From Sinomicrobium oceani (GTDB taxonomy: Bacteria > Bacteroidota > Bacteroidia > Flavobacteriales > Flavobacteriaceae): DNA of 47,328 nt. The stretch is taken from the NCBI RefSeq assembly GCF_900119185.1, contig NZ_FPJE01000030.1, positions 1-47,328 on the forward strand, read 5' to 3'. Below, piece by piece: positions 35,172 through 44,040 of the stretch (positions are counted from its first letter, which is position 1; every line of letters starts with the position of its first letter). The notes beneath the pieces are model-generated. The model had not been told where the DNA came from and ran no database searches. It saw only the letters and a list, made by a program, of their open reading frames with translations. Position numbers and translations under genes: made by a program.

Positions 35172-36381
35172 TGCATTAAAAAGGCTTGGTCCCGGACTGT
35201 TATTTGCCGGAGCTGCCGTAGGAGTCTCTCACCTCGTACAATCTACCCGTGCCGGAGCGGATTTTGATTTTGGTCTGATCTGGGCACTTCTGCTTGTTCA
35301 TCTTTTTAAATATCCTTTTTTCCAATATGGCCCGAGATACACCCTGGCCACAGGAGAATGTCTTCTGGACGGATACCGGAAACTGGGAAATCCTGTCCTT
35401 ATCACCTATTTCATACTTACGTTTGCCACGATGTTTACCATACAGACTGCGCTGACTATTGTTACGGCAGGTCTGGCCTCTACCCTGTTCGGAATTACTA
35501 CCGACACCGTCACCTGGAGCGCTATAATTACAGTAACATGTATGTTTATTCTGCTTTTGGGGCGGTATAAACTGCTCGACAAGCTGATGAAGGTCATTGT
35601 GCTTACACTTACCATAAGTACCCTGATTACCGTTATGCTGGCCATACCAGAAACCACAGCTCCGCATTCGCTCAAGCAAGTCTTTCCGAAAAGTGATGCC
35701 GGTATGGCTTTCCTCATCGCTTTCATGGGATGGATGCCGGCACCTCTCGACATCTCGATATGGCATTCTCTCTGGACCATGGAAAAGAGAAAGAATATCC
35801 CCGGCTACAGTCTTAAAAATTCCATTACCGACTTTAATATCGGATACAGCAGCACCATAGTACTCGGAATATTGTTTATGGCACTCGGCGCTTTGATCAT
35901 GTTCGGTTCGGGCGAGGTCTTTAGTAATAATGCCACAACATTCTCCGAACAACTCATTGCCTTATACACCGGAAATCTCGGGGAAGTCGCATACATTATC
36001 ATAGCCATAGCTGCTTTCACTACCATGTTCAGCACTACACTTACCACGCTCGATGCTTCTCCGAGAGCCATGTCGTACACCACCAGGCTCCTTATGGGAA
36101 AGTACCACAGGAATTCTTATATGTGGTGGATGATAATACTTGCTACAGGTACCATTGCCATTCTTCTGTTTTTCCTCTCCGAAATGAAAACGCTCATAGA
36201 TATCGCGACGATACTATCCTTTGTTACCGCACCTTTCTATGCCATTATCAATTTCCGCCTGATCTGTTCGTCACATACCCCGGAAAAAGACAAGCCCGGT
36301 ATATCTCTGAAAATTATAAGCTGGCTGGGGATCATATTTCTCACCGGATTTACCATCTGGTATGTTATCACGCTTTTTTAG
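35164..36381 (+). CDS. Divergent Nramp-like membrane transporter
   Basis: A 405-residue membrane protein with about 11 hydrophobic segments and the overall Nramp pattern: GPGLLFAGAAVG, RAGADFDFGLIWALLLVHL and the later MSYTTRLLMGK. The metal site of true Nramps is changed: the DPGN motif of segment 1 reads GVSH at 20-23, and the MPH motif of segment 6 reads MPAPLD with M191 retained. Transport of manganese or iron is therefore doubtful. Homologues with this GVSHLVQSTRAGA phrase are, to my knowledge, widespread in Bacteroidota. The ATG at 35164 overlaps the sigma factor gene by 8 nt, showing translational coupling. Confidence 0.78.
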   Translation: MYNALKRLGPGLLFAGAAVGVSHLVQSTRAGADFDFGLIWALLLVHLFKYPFFQYGPRYTLATGECLLDGYRKLGNPVLITYFILTFATMFTIQTALTIVTAGLASTLFGITTDTVTWSAIITVTCMFILLLGRYKLLDKLMKVIVLTLTISTLITVMLAIPETTAPHSLKQVFPKSDAGMAFLIAFMGWMPAPLDISIWHSLWTMEKRKNIPGYSLKNSITDFNIGYSSTIVLGILFMALGALIMFGSGEVFSNNATTFSEQLIALYTGNLGEVAYIIIAIAAFTTMFSTTLTTLDASPRAMSYTTRLLMGKYHRNSYMWWMIILATGTIAILLFFLSEMKTLIDIATILSFVTAPFYAIINFRLICSSHTPEKDKPGISLKIISWLGIIFLTGFTIWYVITLF

Positions 36382-36453
36382 ATCCATGAACCGATAGTAA
36401 AAAAGGCAGTCGTACTTCGCGATCATCATACCTGCTACTTCATACTTCTTTTG

Positions 36454-36461
36454 TATCTTTG
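36454..36461 (+). promoter_or_regulatory. -7 element of lipA
   Basis: TATCTTTG matches TAnnTTTG. No clear -33 element is seen at the expected distance. The leader would be about 14 nt to the ATG at 36480. Confidence 0.4.
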
Positions 36462-36479
36462 TAGCACAAATACAGAGCT

Positions 36480-37355
36480 ATGAGTGTAGAAACTGTTGCG
36501 AATGCGGCACCACCGAAAGGCAAACCGAAATGGCTTCGTGTAAAGTTGCCTACCGGTAAGAAATATACAGAACTTAGAGGGCTGGTAGATAAATACAAGC
36601 TCCATACTATATGCACATCGGGGAGTTGCCCTAATATGGGGGAATGCTGGGGAGAAGGTACTGCTACCTTTATGATCCTCGGGAATGTATGCACCAGGTC
36701 GTGCGGATTTTGCGGCGTAAAAACGGGCAGACCCGAAACCATAGACTGGGAAGAACCGGAGAAGGTTGCCCGCTCTATAAAATTAATGAACATCAAACAT
36801 GCCGTGCTCACCTCGGTAGACCGTGACGATCTTAAGGATATGGGATCTATTATCTGGGCAGAAACCGTAAAAGCGGTACGACGCATGAACCCGGAAACCA
36901 CTATGGAAACATTGATTCCTGATTTCCAGGGTGTCGAAAGAAACATAGACAGGATCGTAGAAGTTTCACCCGAAGTGGTATCCCATAATATGGAAACCGT
37001 GAGGAGACTGACCAGGGAAGTGCGTATACAGGCTAAGTACGATCGAAGCCTTGCCGTATTGAAATACCTGAAAGACCAGGGTGTGCGAAGAACCAAATCG
37101 GGGATCATGCTCGGACTTGGTGAAACCGAAGATGAAGTACTGGAAACCATGAGAGACCTCAGGGATGCGCAGGTAGACATCGTTACTATAGGACAGTACC
37201 TGCAACCCTCAAAAAAACATCTTCCTGTAAAACAGTTTATCCTTCCGGAACAGTTCGAAAGGCTGCAGAAGGCAGGACTGGAAATGGGATTCCGTCATGT
37301 GGAAAGTGGTGCGCTCGTCAGGTCTTCTTATAAGGCACACAAGCACATTCAATAA
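36480..37355 (+). CDS. lipA: Lipoyl synthase
   Basis: A 291-residue radical SAM enzyme that inserts two sulfur atoms into protein-bound octanoyl groups. The auxiliary cluster cysteines are C45, C50 and C56 (CTSGSCPNMGEC) and the radical SAM cluster cysteines are C71, C75 and C78 (CTRSCGFC). The C-terminal RSSY with the conserved serine ligand of the auxiliary cluster is present. Other motifs are SVDRDDL and KSGIMLGLGE. The length is typical. It has its own -7 element (36454-36461). lipB is not nearby. Confidence 0.97.
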   Translation: MSVETVANAAPPKGKPKWLRVKLPTGKKYTELRGLVDKYKLHTICTSGSCPNMGECWGEGTATFMILGNVCTRSCGFCGVKTGRPETIDWEEPEKVARSIKLMNIKHAVLTSVDRDDLKDMGSIIWAETVKAVRRMNPETTMETLIPDFQGVERNIDRIVEVSPEVVSHNMETVRRLTREVRIQAKYDRSLAVLKYLKDQGVRRTKSGIMLGLGETEDEVLETMRDLRDAQVDIVTIGQYLQPSKKHLPVKQFILPEQFERLQKAGLEMGFRHVESGALVRSSYKAHKHIQ

Positions 37356-37412
37356 TTCCCCTTTGCGAATTCCGAACAGGTATAATTTAAGAATTTAACC
37401 CCCTCCCAGGGT

Positions 37413-38444
37413 ATGAACAAGATAAAAATTGCCATAAATGGTTTCGGGCGTATCGGCAGAACGGTGTTCCGTCTGCTTCTCGATCATCCGGGAATCGAAG
37501 TCGTGGCAATCAATGATCTCGCCGACAGTGAGACACTGAGCCACTTACTCAAATATGACAGTATACACGGCGTACTCCCGGACAAAGTGAGTTTCGATTC
37601 CGGATCGATCATCGTCAATCAAAGACATTTCCCTTTACTGAATGTCCGTGATATCCAAGAGATCGACTGGACGCCGTATGCCCCCGATATGATCCTGGAA
37701 GCCACCGGAAAATACAAAAAGAAAGCGCAACTGGAGCATCACCTGAAAGGTGGTGCCGGAAGCGTTATACTTTCCGTACCCCCAGAGGATGACCAGATAA
37801 AAATGGTAGTGCTGGGTGTTAACGGACATATTCTGGACGGCACGGAAGATATCGTCTCCAATGCCTCCTGCACAACGAACAATGCCGCTCCGATGATAAA
37901 GGTTATACACGATCTCTGCGGTATCGAACAGGCATACATCACCACAGTTCACTCCTATACCTCGGACCAAAGCCTTCACGATCAACCCCACAGAGATCTG
38001 AGAAGAGCCAGGGCAGCTGCACAATCCATAGTACCTACCACTACCGGAGCAGCCAAAGCCCTTACCGGAATATTTCCGGAACTCAGCGATGTGATCGGCG
38101 GATGCGGAATCCGTGTCCCCGTACCGGATGGCTCGCTTACCGACATTACCTTTAATGTAGGTAAAGAAACTTCCATCGATACGATCAACAATGCTTTCCG
38201 GGAAGCGGCCGAAGGCGATCTGAAAGACATACTGTCGTACACCGAAGATCCAATTGTATCGGTAGATGTTATCAATAACCCGTATTCGTGCGTCTTTGAT
38301 TCGCAAATGACATCGGTGATCGGTAAGATGGTGAAGATCATAGGCTGGTATGACAACGAATACGGATATAGTAACCGTATCGTAGATCTCATGCTGTACC
38401 TGCATAAGAAAAAAACAAAAAAACAAGCACACGGTGTCCATTAA
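37413..38444 (+). CDS. gap: Glyceraldehyde-3-phosphate dehydrogenase, type I
   Basis: A 343-residue NAD-dependent enzyme of glycolysis and gluconeogenesis. The Rossmann loop INGFGRIGR is at 8-16, and the aspartate D35 in AINDLAD fits NAD specificity. The catalytic cysteine is C153 in SNASCTTNN, with the partner histidine H180 in TTVHSYT. WYDNEYGYSNR is at the C-terminal end. The protein is close to the standard length. It is 57 nt downstream of lipA in the same direction; co-transcription is possible. Whether this is the glycolytic or gluconeogenic copy cannot be told here. Confidence 0.95.
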   Translation: MNKIKIAINGFGRIGRTVFRLLLDHPGIEVVAINDLADSETLSHLLKYDSIHGVLPDKVSFDSGSIIVNQRHFPLLNVRDIQEIDWTPYAPDMILEATGKYKKKAQLEHHLKGGAGSVILSVPPEDDQIKMVVLGVNGHILDGTEDIVSNASCTTNNAAPMIKVIHDLCGIEQAYITTVHSYTSDQSLHDQPHRDLRRARAAAQSIVPTTTGAAKALTGIFPELSDVIGGCGIRVPVPDGSLTDITFNVGKETSIDTINNAFREAAEGDLKDILSYTEDPIVSVDVINNPYSCVFDSQMTSVIGKMVKIIGWYDNEYGYSNRIVDLMLYLHKKKTKKQAHGVH

Positions 38445-38517
38445 CAATGTACTACAAAAAATATTCCGGATCGTCAATTTCAGCAATAATTACGGAATAT
38501 CTTTTACATGTTTAATT

Positions 38518-38548
38518 TTTGTTTTTAGCGGGAACCCTGTTATATTTA
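38518..38548 (+). promoter_or_regulatory. Promoter of the hybrid histidine kinase gene
   Basis: TTTG at 38518-38521 and TATATTTA at 38541-38548 are separated by exactly 19 nt. The -7 element has one mismatch. Transcription would start about 10 nt before the start codon at 38565. Confidence 0.55.
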
Positions 38549-38564
38549 TGTGAATCATTAAAGC

Positions 38565-40793
38565 ATGAAGGGACACTCTCATATTTTATTCTCTTTCTTT
38601 GTATTCTTCCTTCCGGGCCTGGTTATCGGTCAGTATAATCATACTGTTGAAGATTCCGTAGAAAGTACCATCCGTGAGGTGTATGTTTATAAAAACAGAT
38701 TTGACCTCGTGCATGCCGTGGAACAACTTCAGCACGCAGTAAAAATATCCGACACCCTTAAGAGAAAACGTTCGCCTTACCTGTTTGATTGCTATACGCT
38801 TTTCATTCAGCTCTACCTCGATTTTGATCGTAGCGAAGACCTTCAGGTCTATGAATTTCTGAGCGAATCCAATTTACGTCCCAACCCGGATATCATCAAA
38901 GAAGCCAGGTTCCTCTCCCTTAAAGCACTAAAGGCGGCACGGAACGAAAATTATTCCAAGGCGGCCAGGCTGATTGAGGAAGCCAAAGCCCTGGTGGTTT
39001 CCGAGAACCAGACCGAAAGAAACCGTGTGTATTATTATGAAGCCCAAATTTTCCTGGAGCAGAAGAAATACAAACAGGCCATTGCCCTGTTACAGGAGGT
39101 CTATCCCCTACAGGACAACTATGAACAAAAATATATCAATGCCGGTATATTACTCGACCTGGCCTCTGCCTGCCAGAAACTGAAAGCATCAGATCGTGCC
39201 GTATCCTATATGGAAAAAGCTACCGTCATGCTACAGGATGCTGACTTTCCGAAGCTGGAGTTACGTAAAAATTTACTTTGGACAGATATTTTACTCGCCC
39301 TGGGTAAAAAGGCAGAGGCGGAAACCTATATGACGCAGGCCCGGCAGTTCAAAGAAAAGTATTTTAATGCGTATGCCATAGAGCAACGAAGCGATGTAGC
39401 TTATCAGAATACTTCCAATTTTAAGGACAGGGTCATCAAACAATACAGAACCGATGCGGGTAAACTGGCCCGGCAGGTTAATATTGCCAAGATGATTTCC
39501 ATCTTCAGCTCCATCCTCGTTATCGTGATCTTCATCCTTACCATGTCACTGTACCGAAACAATAAAATAAAGCTAAAAACCAACAACCTTCTCGTCAAGA
39601 AAAACAAGGAGTTGCAAACGGCAAAAGAAGAAGCAGAGAAAGCATTACAGGTCAAAGCCCGATTTTTGTCTACGGTGAGCCACGAACTGAGAACTCCGCT
39701 CTATGCGGTTACGGGACTCACCCACCTGCTTCTGGAAGAAAATCCTAAAGAGAGCCAGAAAGAATATCTGAATTCTCTTAAATTTTCCGGAGAATACCTT
39801 CTTAACTTTATCAACGATATCCTCCAGGTCAACAAATCGGAAGCCAACCAGCTCAAAGTGAAAAGAGTTCCTTTTAATATGGAGCAAATGCTGGTCAAAG
39901 TAGTCCGGTCCCTGGAACATTCTGCCAAAGAAAACAATAACACTATTTCGCTTAATCTCGACAGGAACATCCCCGCAAAACTCATAGGAGACTCCCTGAA
40001 ATTATCCCAGGTTTTTATTAACCTTATCGGGAACGCCCTTAAATTTACCGAAAGCGGTGAGGTCATGGTGCGCGGGAATATCCTTAAAAAGACTACGGAC
40101 AACATTACCATCCGTTTTGAGGTACAGGACAACGGAATGGGAATTGAGTCGGAAACGCTACCGCTTATTTTTGATAGTTTTGCCCAGGGATCTACCCAAA
40201 TAAACCGCAAATACGGTGGAACCGGACTGGGTCTTACCATCGTAAAAAACCTGCTGAACCTTATGGGTAGCGATATTAAGGTAGAAAGTAGTCCCGGAAA
40301 AGGAAGCACATTCACCTTTGATCTTTCCCTAACCACTACGGGCGAAATCGAAATTTCCGGGGAGGCTGTCCCTGCTGTGGAGGAAGAACTGACCGAGGAA
40401 GAGATCGTGTTCGAAAATATTCACGTTCTCCTGGTAGAAGACAACAAAATCAACCAGGTCGTTACCAAAAAAATGCTCGCCAAGAAAAATATCACCTCCG
40501 AAGTGGCCAACGACGGTTACGAAGCCATAGAAATGGCCAAAAACAATACCTACGACCTTATTCTTATGGATATCCATATGCCGGGGATAAGTGGTATCGT
40601 AGCCACGGAAGAGATCAGAAAATTCAACAAAAAAGTACCGATCGTCGCGCTTACGGCCATATCACTGGAAGAAAACATGGATGCGCTCTACAATGCAGGA
40701 TGCAACGACATCATCACCAAACCTTTTAAGCCCCAGGTATTCTATAAAAAGATCAGGAATTGTCTCGACCGTTTTAAACGTCAGAACAGCTGA
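38565..40793 (+). CDS. Hybrid sensor histidine kinase with periplasmic TPR-like sensor and receiver domain
   Basis: A 742-residue protein. It has a signal-like N-terminus (ending in LVIGQ), a helical TPR-like sensor region at about 30-300, one transmembrane segment at about 308-331, a short coiled coil (KEEAEKALQVKARF), the kinase core and a C-terminal receiver. H373 in STVSHELRTPLYAV is the autophosphorylation site. The ATP-binding motifs are NLIGNALKFTESG (N box), GMGIESE, and GGTGLGLTIVKNL. The receiver phospho-acceptor is D669 in LILMDIHMPG. There is no DNA-binding output, so it must signal to a partner encoded elsewhere. The gene is monocistronic, with a promoter at 38518-38548. Confidence 0.92.
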   Translation: MKGHSHILFSFFVFFLPGLVIGQYNHTVEDSVESTIREVYVYKNRFDLVHAVEQLQHAVKISDTLKRKRSPYLFDCYTLFIQLYLDFDRSEDLQVYEFLSESNLRPNPDIIKEARFLSLKALKAARNENYSKAARLIEEAKALVVSENQTERNRVYYYEAQIFLEQKKYKQAIALLQEVYPLQDNYEQKYINAGILLDLASACQKLKASDRAVSYMEKATVMLQDADFPKLELRKNLLWTDILLALGKKAEAETYMTQARQFKEKYFNAYAIEQRSDVAYQNTSNFKDRVIKQYRTDAGKLARQVNIAKMISIFSSILVIVIFILTMSLYRNNKIKLKTNNLLVKKNKELQTAKEEAEKALQVKARFLSTVSHELRTPLYAVTGLTHLLLEENPKESQKEYLNSLKFSGEYLLNFINDILQVNKSEANQLKVKRVPFNMEQMLVKVVRSLEHSAKENNNTISLNLDRNIPAKLIGDSLKLSQVFINLIGNALKFTESGEVMVRGNILKKTTDNITIRFEVQDNGMGIESETLPLIFDSFAQGSTQINRKYGGTGLGLTIVKNLLNLMGSDIKVESSPGKGSTFTFDLSLTTTGEIEISGEAVPAVEEELTEEEIVFENIHVLLVEDNKINQVVTKKMLAKKNITSEVANDGYEAIEMAKNNTYDLILMDIHMPGISGIVATEEIRKFNKKVPIVALTAISLEENMDALYNAGCNDIITKPFKPQVFYKKIRNCLDRFKRQNS

Positions 40794-40805
40794 CCGGTAT
40801 AGCTT

Positions 40806-41819
40806 TTATTTATCTCCCCCGGAAACATACGCACTGACAACGGCATTGAATTTCTCTCCGTCTCCGAATAAAAAAGCGGTACGTATTCCCAGAAAAAAAA
40901 TATGGTCCACTTTATCCTGAAGTCGCATAAAATCCTTTTCTGTAGTCAGTATCCTGCTTTTTTGGCGCAACTTGTACAGCTCGTCTTCACTGAAATTGTG
41001 ATGATCGGGAAAGTTGAGATGTTCGAAATCCATTCCTCTGGTTCGCAGAAATTCGACAAGAGGAGCCGGATTTGCAATCCCGGTGACCAGTGTAAAGTGC
41101 GCTTCTTTCCAGGAGTTCAATGGCAGGGTCTCCTCCCGGGAGTTTATCGAATTACCGTATGCTATCGCAGTAAAAAAAATCTGCTGTTCTCCTCCGGGAG
41201 CCAGCGATCTCACTATTTGCTCTTTTTCTTCCTCCCCCAGGTCTTCAGGGCATTTTGTTACGATAATGATATGGGCCCGGCGTGCCTGTAATGTATCATC
41301 CCGCAGGTCACCTGCAGGAAGGAACATATCGTGTACATAAAGTTTGTCATAGGCCGTAAGCACAATATTCAAGCCGGCTTGGACCTTACGGTGCTGAAAG
41401 GCATCATCGAGTATAATAACGTCAGGGGCAACCTCAGCTTGTAAAAGATTATGGATACCATGTACCCGGTCTGCGTCTACCGCAACCATTACTCCCGGGA
41501 ATTTTGCATGATACTGGCAGGGCTCATCCCCCAGGGATTCCACTCCAGATTCCGGACCTGCCAGTACGAACCCTTTTGATTTTCTCTTATATCCCCTGCT
41601 CAGCGTCGCTACCTTATAACCGGGCTGTAAAAGCCTGAGAAGGTATTCTACCATAGGTGTTTTTCCTGTTCCGCCAACACTGAGATTACCCACACAAATA
41701 ACAGGTGTATCAAAAGAAAAAGACCGGAATATCCCCCGGTCAAAGAAAATATTCCTGATTTTCACAACACCACCGTAAAGCAGGGAAAAAGGCCAGAGTA
41801 TTTTTCGGAGTTTCTGCAT
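40806..41819 (-). CDS. lpxK: Tetraacyldisaccharide 4'-kinase
   Basis: A 337-residue enzyme that phosphorylates the 4' position of the lipid A precursor at the inner membrane. The P-loop is GGTGKTP at 49-55 in VGNLSVGGTGKTPMVEYLL. Other family marks are LSRGYKRKSKG, GDEPCQYHAKFP, and LDDAFQHRKV. The N-terminal hydrophobic helix (KILWPFSLLYGGVV) anchors it. ATG at 41819 is preferred over TTG at 41834 because it gives the usual N-terminus. It is the lipid A gene here; other lpx genes are elsewhere. It converges with the histidine kinase gene with 12 nt between stops. Confidence 0.94.
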   Translation of the reverse strand: MQKLRKILWPFSLLYGGVVKIRNIFFDRGIFRSFSFDTPVICVGNLSVGGTGKTPMVEYLLRLLQPGYKVATLSRGYKRKSKGFVLAGPESGVESLGDEPCQYHAKFPGVMVAVDADRVHGIHNLLQAEVAPDVIILDDAFQHRKVQAGLNIVLTAYDKLYVHDMFLPAGDLRDDTLQARRAHIIIVTKCPEDLGEEEKEQIVRSLAPGGEQQIFFTAIAYGNSINSREETLPLNSWKEAHFTLVTGIANPAPLVEFLRTRGMDFEHLNFPDHHNFSEDELYKLRQKSRILTTEKDFMRLQDKVDHIFFLGIRTAFLFGDGEKFNAVVSAYVSGGDK

Positions 41820-42005
41820 ATTCTCTATGAACAAAGTGTCTTATCAATGGATGCCAGACCTGTTTTTTTGACGGTATGGCATTTTATAACACAAATTACG
41901 GTTATTTTTTTTACATCCCTCTCATTCCCGATTTTTCCATGTATCTTTAAACCTGAATTCTCCACAGCTAAATACAATGGTTTTAACTTATAAAAAAGGA
42001 ACTGC

Positions 42006-43121
42006 ATGCGTATAAAAGACGTCATCGATTGCCTGGAGGAGCTCGCACCCATGGCCTATGCCGAAGATTTTGACAATACCGGACTACTGACAGGCCATAA
42101 AAACACCAAGGTTAAAGGTATTCTCGTTACTCATGACACCCTTGAGGAAGTGGTTGATGAGGCCATCCAAAAAGATTGTAACCTCATCATCAGCTTTCAC
42201 CCTATTATATTTTCGGGGCTTAAAAAGTTCAATGGCAACTCCTATGTAGAACGTACAGTGATAAAAGCCATCCGTTACGACATTGCTATTTTTGCCATTC
42301 ATACCGCACTGGACAATGCTTTCAACGGGGTAAATGCCACATTATGTGATGTTTTGGAATTAAGTAATCGCAGTATCCTCGTTCCGCAACGGGAAACAGT
42401 AAAAAAACTACTGACTTTTGTCCCAAAGGATCGGGCCGATACGGTACGCGATGCCTTGTTCCGGGCAGGTGCCGGAAGTATCGGCAATTATGACAATTGC
42501 AGCTTTAACCTCGAAGGTACCGGAACTTTCTGCGGCAATGAAAACAGTAACCCGGTTATAGGTGAGCGGGGCACCACCCGCTATGAACCCGAAACGCAGA
42601 TAGGTGTTACCTTCCCGAAACATCTGGAAAGGAAAATCATGAACGCCCTGCTTAGCAGCCACCCTTATGAAGAAGTTGCCTACGAGATCACCACACTTGA
42701 AAATTACAACCAACACATCGGTATCGGTATGATCGGTGAATTATCCGAACCCATGGAAGACCGGAAATTTTTGCTGCACATCAAAACAAAAATGCAGCTT
42801 TCCTGTATACGACATTCCGGTCTGCTCCATAAAAAAATCAAAAAAGTTGCGGTACTCGGCGGCAGTGGTGCTTTTGCCATTTCAAATGCCAAAAATGCCG
42901 GAGCAGACGTTTTTATTACGGGAGACGTTAAATATCACGAGTTTTATAAAGCCGAAAAACAAATGATTATTGCTGATATTGGGCACTATGAGAGCGAACA
43001 ATATACAAAAAATCTTTTGTTTGAGCATCTTACAAAAAAAATTCATAATTTTGCACCTGCCTTACCCGGAGGTAAGGTGGTTTTATCTGAGTGCAATACA
43101 AATTCGATCAAGTATTTATAA
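42006..43121 (+). CDS. Nif3-like dinuclear metal centre protein
   Basis: A 371-residue protein of the Nif3/YbgI/YqfO family, which holds two metals in a hexameric ring. The N-terminal half has SFHPIIFSG with H65 (the first histidine of the usual HHP is F64 here) and HTALDNAFNGVN with H99 and D103. A middle insertion (about 130-235) resembles the PII/CutA-like domain of the YqfO type. The C-terminal half has GDVKYHEFYKAE and DIGHYESEQY with further ligands. Function is uncertain; GTP cyclohydrolase activity has been proposed for the family. The gene is followed 3 nt later by a zinc-ribbon-family gene. Confidence 0.87.
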   Translation: MRIKDVIDCLEELAPMAYAEDFDNTGLLTGHKNTKVKGILVTHDTLEEVVDEAIQKDCNLIISFHPIIFSGLKKFNGNSYVERTVIKAIRYDIAIFAIHTALDNAFNGVNATLCDVLELSNRSILVPQRETVKKLLTFVPKDRADTVRDALFRAGAGSIGNYDNCSFNLEGTGTFCGNENSNPVIGERGTTRYEPETQIGVTFPKHLERKIMNALLSSHPYEEVAYEITTLENYNQHIGIGMIGELSEPMEDRKFLLHIKTKMQLSCIRHSGLLHKKIKKVAVLGGSGAFAISNAKNAGADVFITGDVKYHEFYKAEKQMIIADIGHYESEQYTKNLLFEHLTKKIHNFAPALPGGKVVLSECNTNSIKYL

Positions 43122-43124
43122 CCT

Positions 43125-43904
43125 ATGGCAAAAAAAACCGAAGCTACTGTAGAAGAGAAATTAAGAGCCTTGTATGATCTGCAGTTAATTGACTCCAGAA
43201 TTGATGAAATAGCCAACGTGAGAGGAGAACTACCTCTCGAAGTAGAAGACCTGGAAGACGAAGTCGAAGGACTGAAAACACGGTTAGAGAAGCTGGGAGT
43301 AGAGCAGGAAAACCTCACCCAGGAGATTGCCAACAAGAAAAACGCTATCGAAGAGTCCAAAGGGCTTATCAAAAAATACACGGAGCAACAAAAAAATGTT
43401 CGAAACAATCGTGAATTTAATTCCCTGACCAAGGAAATCGAATTTCAGGAGCTTGAAATTCAACTTTCCGAAAAACACATCCGGGAATTCAAAGTACAGA
43501 TCGAACAGAAAAAAGAGGTGATCACCGAGACCAAAGAACGTCTCAAAGAACGCGAAAGCCACCTCAAGCACAAAAAAGGAGAGCTCGATGCTATCCTTGC
43601 CGAAACAGAAAAAGAGGAGAACACTCTTAAAGAAAAATCCAAAGAGTACCAGGAACTCATCGATGACAGACTGGTAAAAGCCTATAAGCGTATCCGGGAG
43701 AATGTAAAAAACGGTCTTGCCGTAGTTGCTATCGAAAGAGGAGCTTCAGGAGGTTCATTCTTCACTATTCCGCCACAGGTACAAATGGAAATCGCAGCAC
43801 GCAAAAAGATCATTACGGATGAGCACAGTGGGCGTATTCTGGTAGACCCTAACCTGGCTGATGAAGAAAAAGCCAAAATGGAAGAACTGTTCCAATCGCT
43901 GTAA
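43125..43904 (+). CDS. Zinc-ribbon-family coiled-coil protein without cysteines
   Basis: A 259-residue protein, mostly a long helical hairpin (about 10-180) followed by a small C-terminal domain that aligns with the C4-type zinc ribbon of the CT398 family. Canonical members have two CxxC pairs there (GACGGC and CENCGRIL). Here they read GASGGS (206-211) and DEHSGRILV (232-240), so all four zinc ligands are changed; the whole protein contains no cysteine. Family members may act in envelope or flagellar/secretion contexts, but the role is unknown. It lies 3 nt after the Nif3-like gene and ends at a perfect 11-bp terminator. Confidence 0.85.
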   Translation: MAKKTEATVEEKLRALYDLQLIDSRIDEIANVRGELPLEVEDLEDEVEGLKTRLEKLGVEQENLTQEIANKKNAIEESKGLIKKYTEQQKNVRNNREFNSLTKEIEFQELEIQLSEKHIREFKVQIEQKKEVITETKERLKERESHLKHKKGELDAILAETEKEENTLKEKSKEYQELIDDRLVKAYKRIRENVKNGLAVVAIERGASGGSFFTIPPQVQMEIAARKKIITDEHSGRILVDPNLADEEKAKMEELFQSL

Positions 43905-43928
43905 AAAGAGCATCTAATATGAGTATGT

Positions 43929-43960
43929 AAAGGCCGGAAGATTTTCCGGCCTTTATTTTT
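43929..43960 (+). terminator. Terminator after the zinc-ribbon-family gene
   Basis: AAAGGCCGGAA (43929-43939) pairs perfectly with TTCCGGCCTTT (43944-43954) around a 4-nt loop, followed by ATTTTT. Confidence 0.85.
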
Positions 43961-44040
43961 ATACTGTTTTTGTCCGTTTTATACAATCCTTATCTACCCG
44001 TTATACCCAAATTTGTGATTACAAACGAACAGTAATCAAC

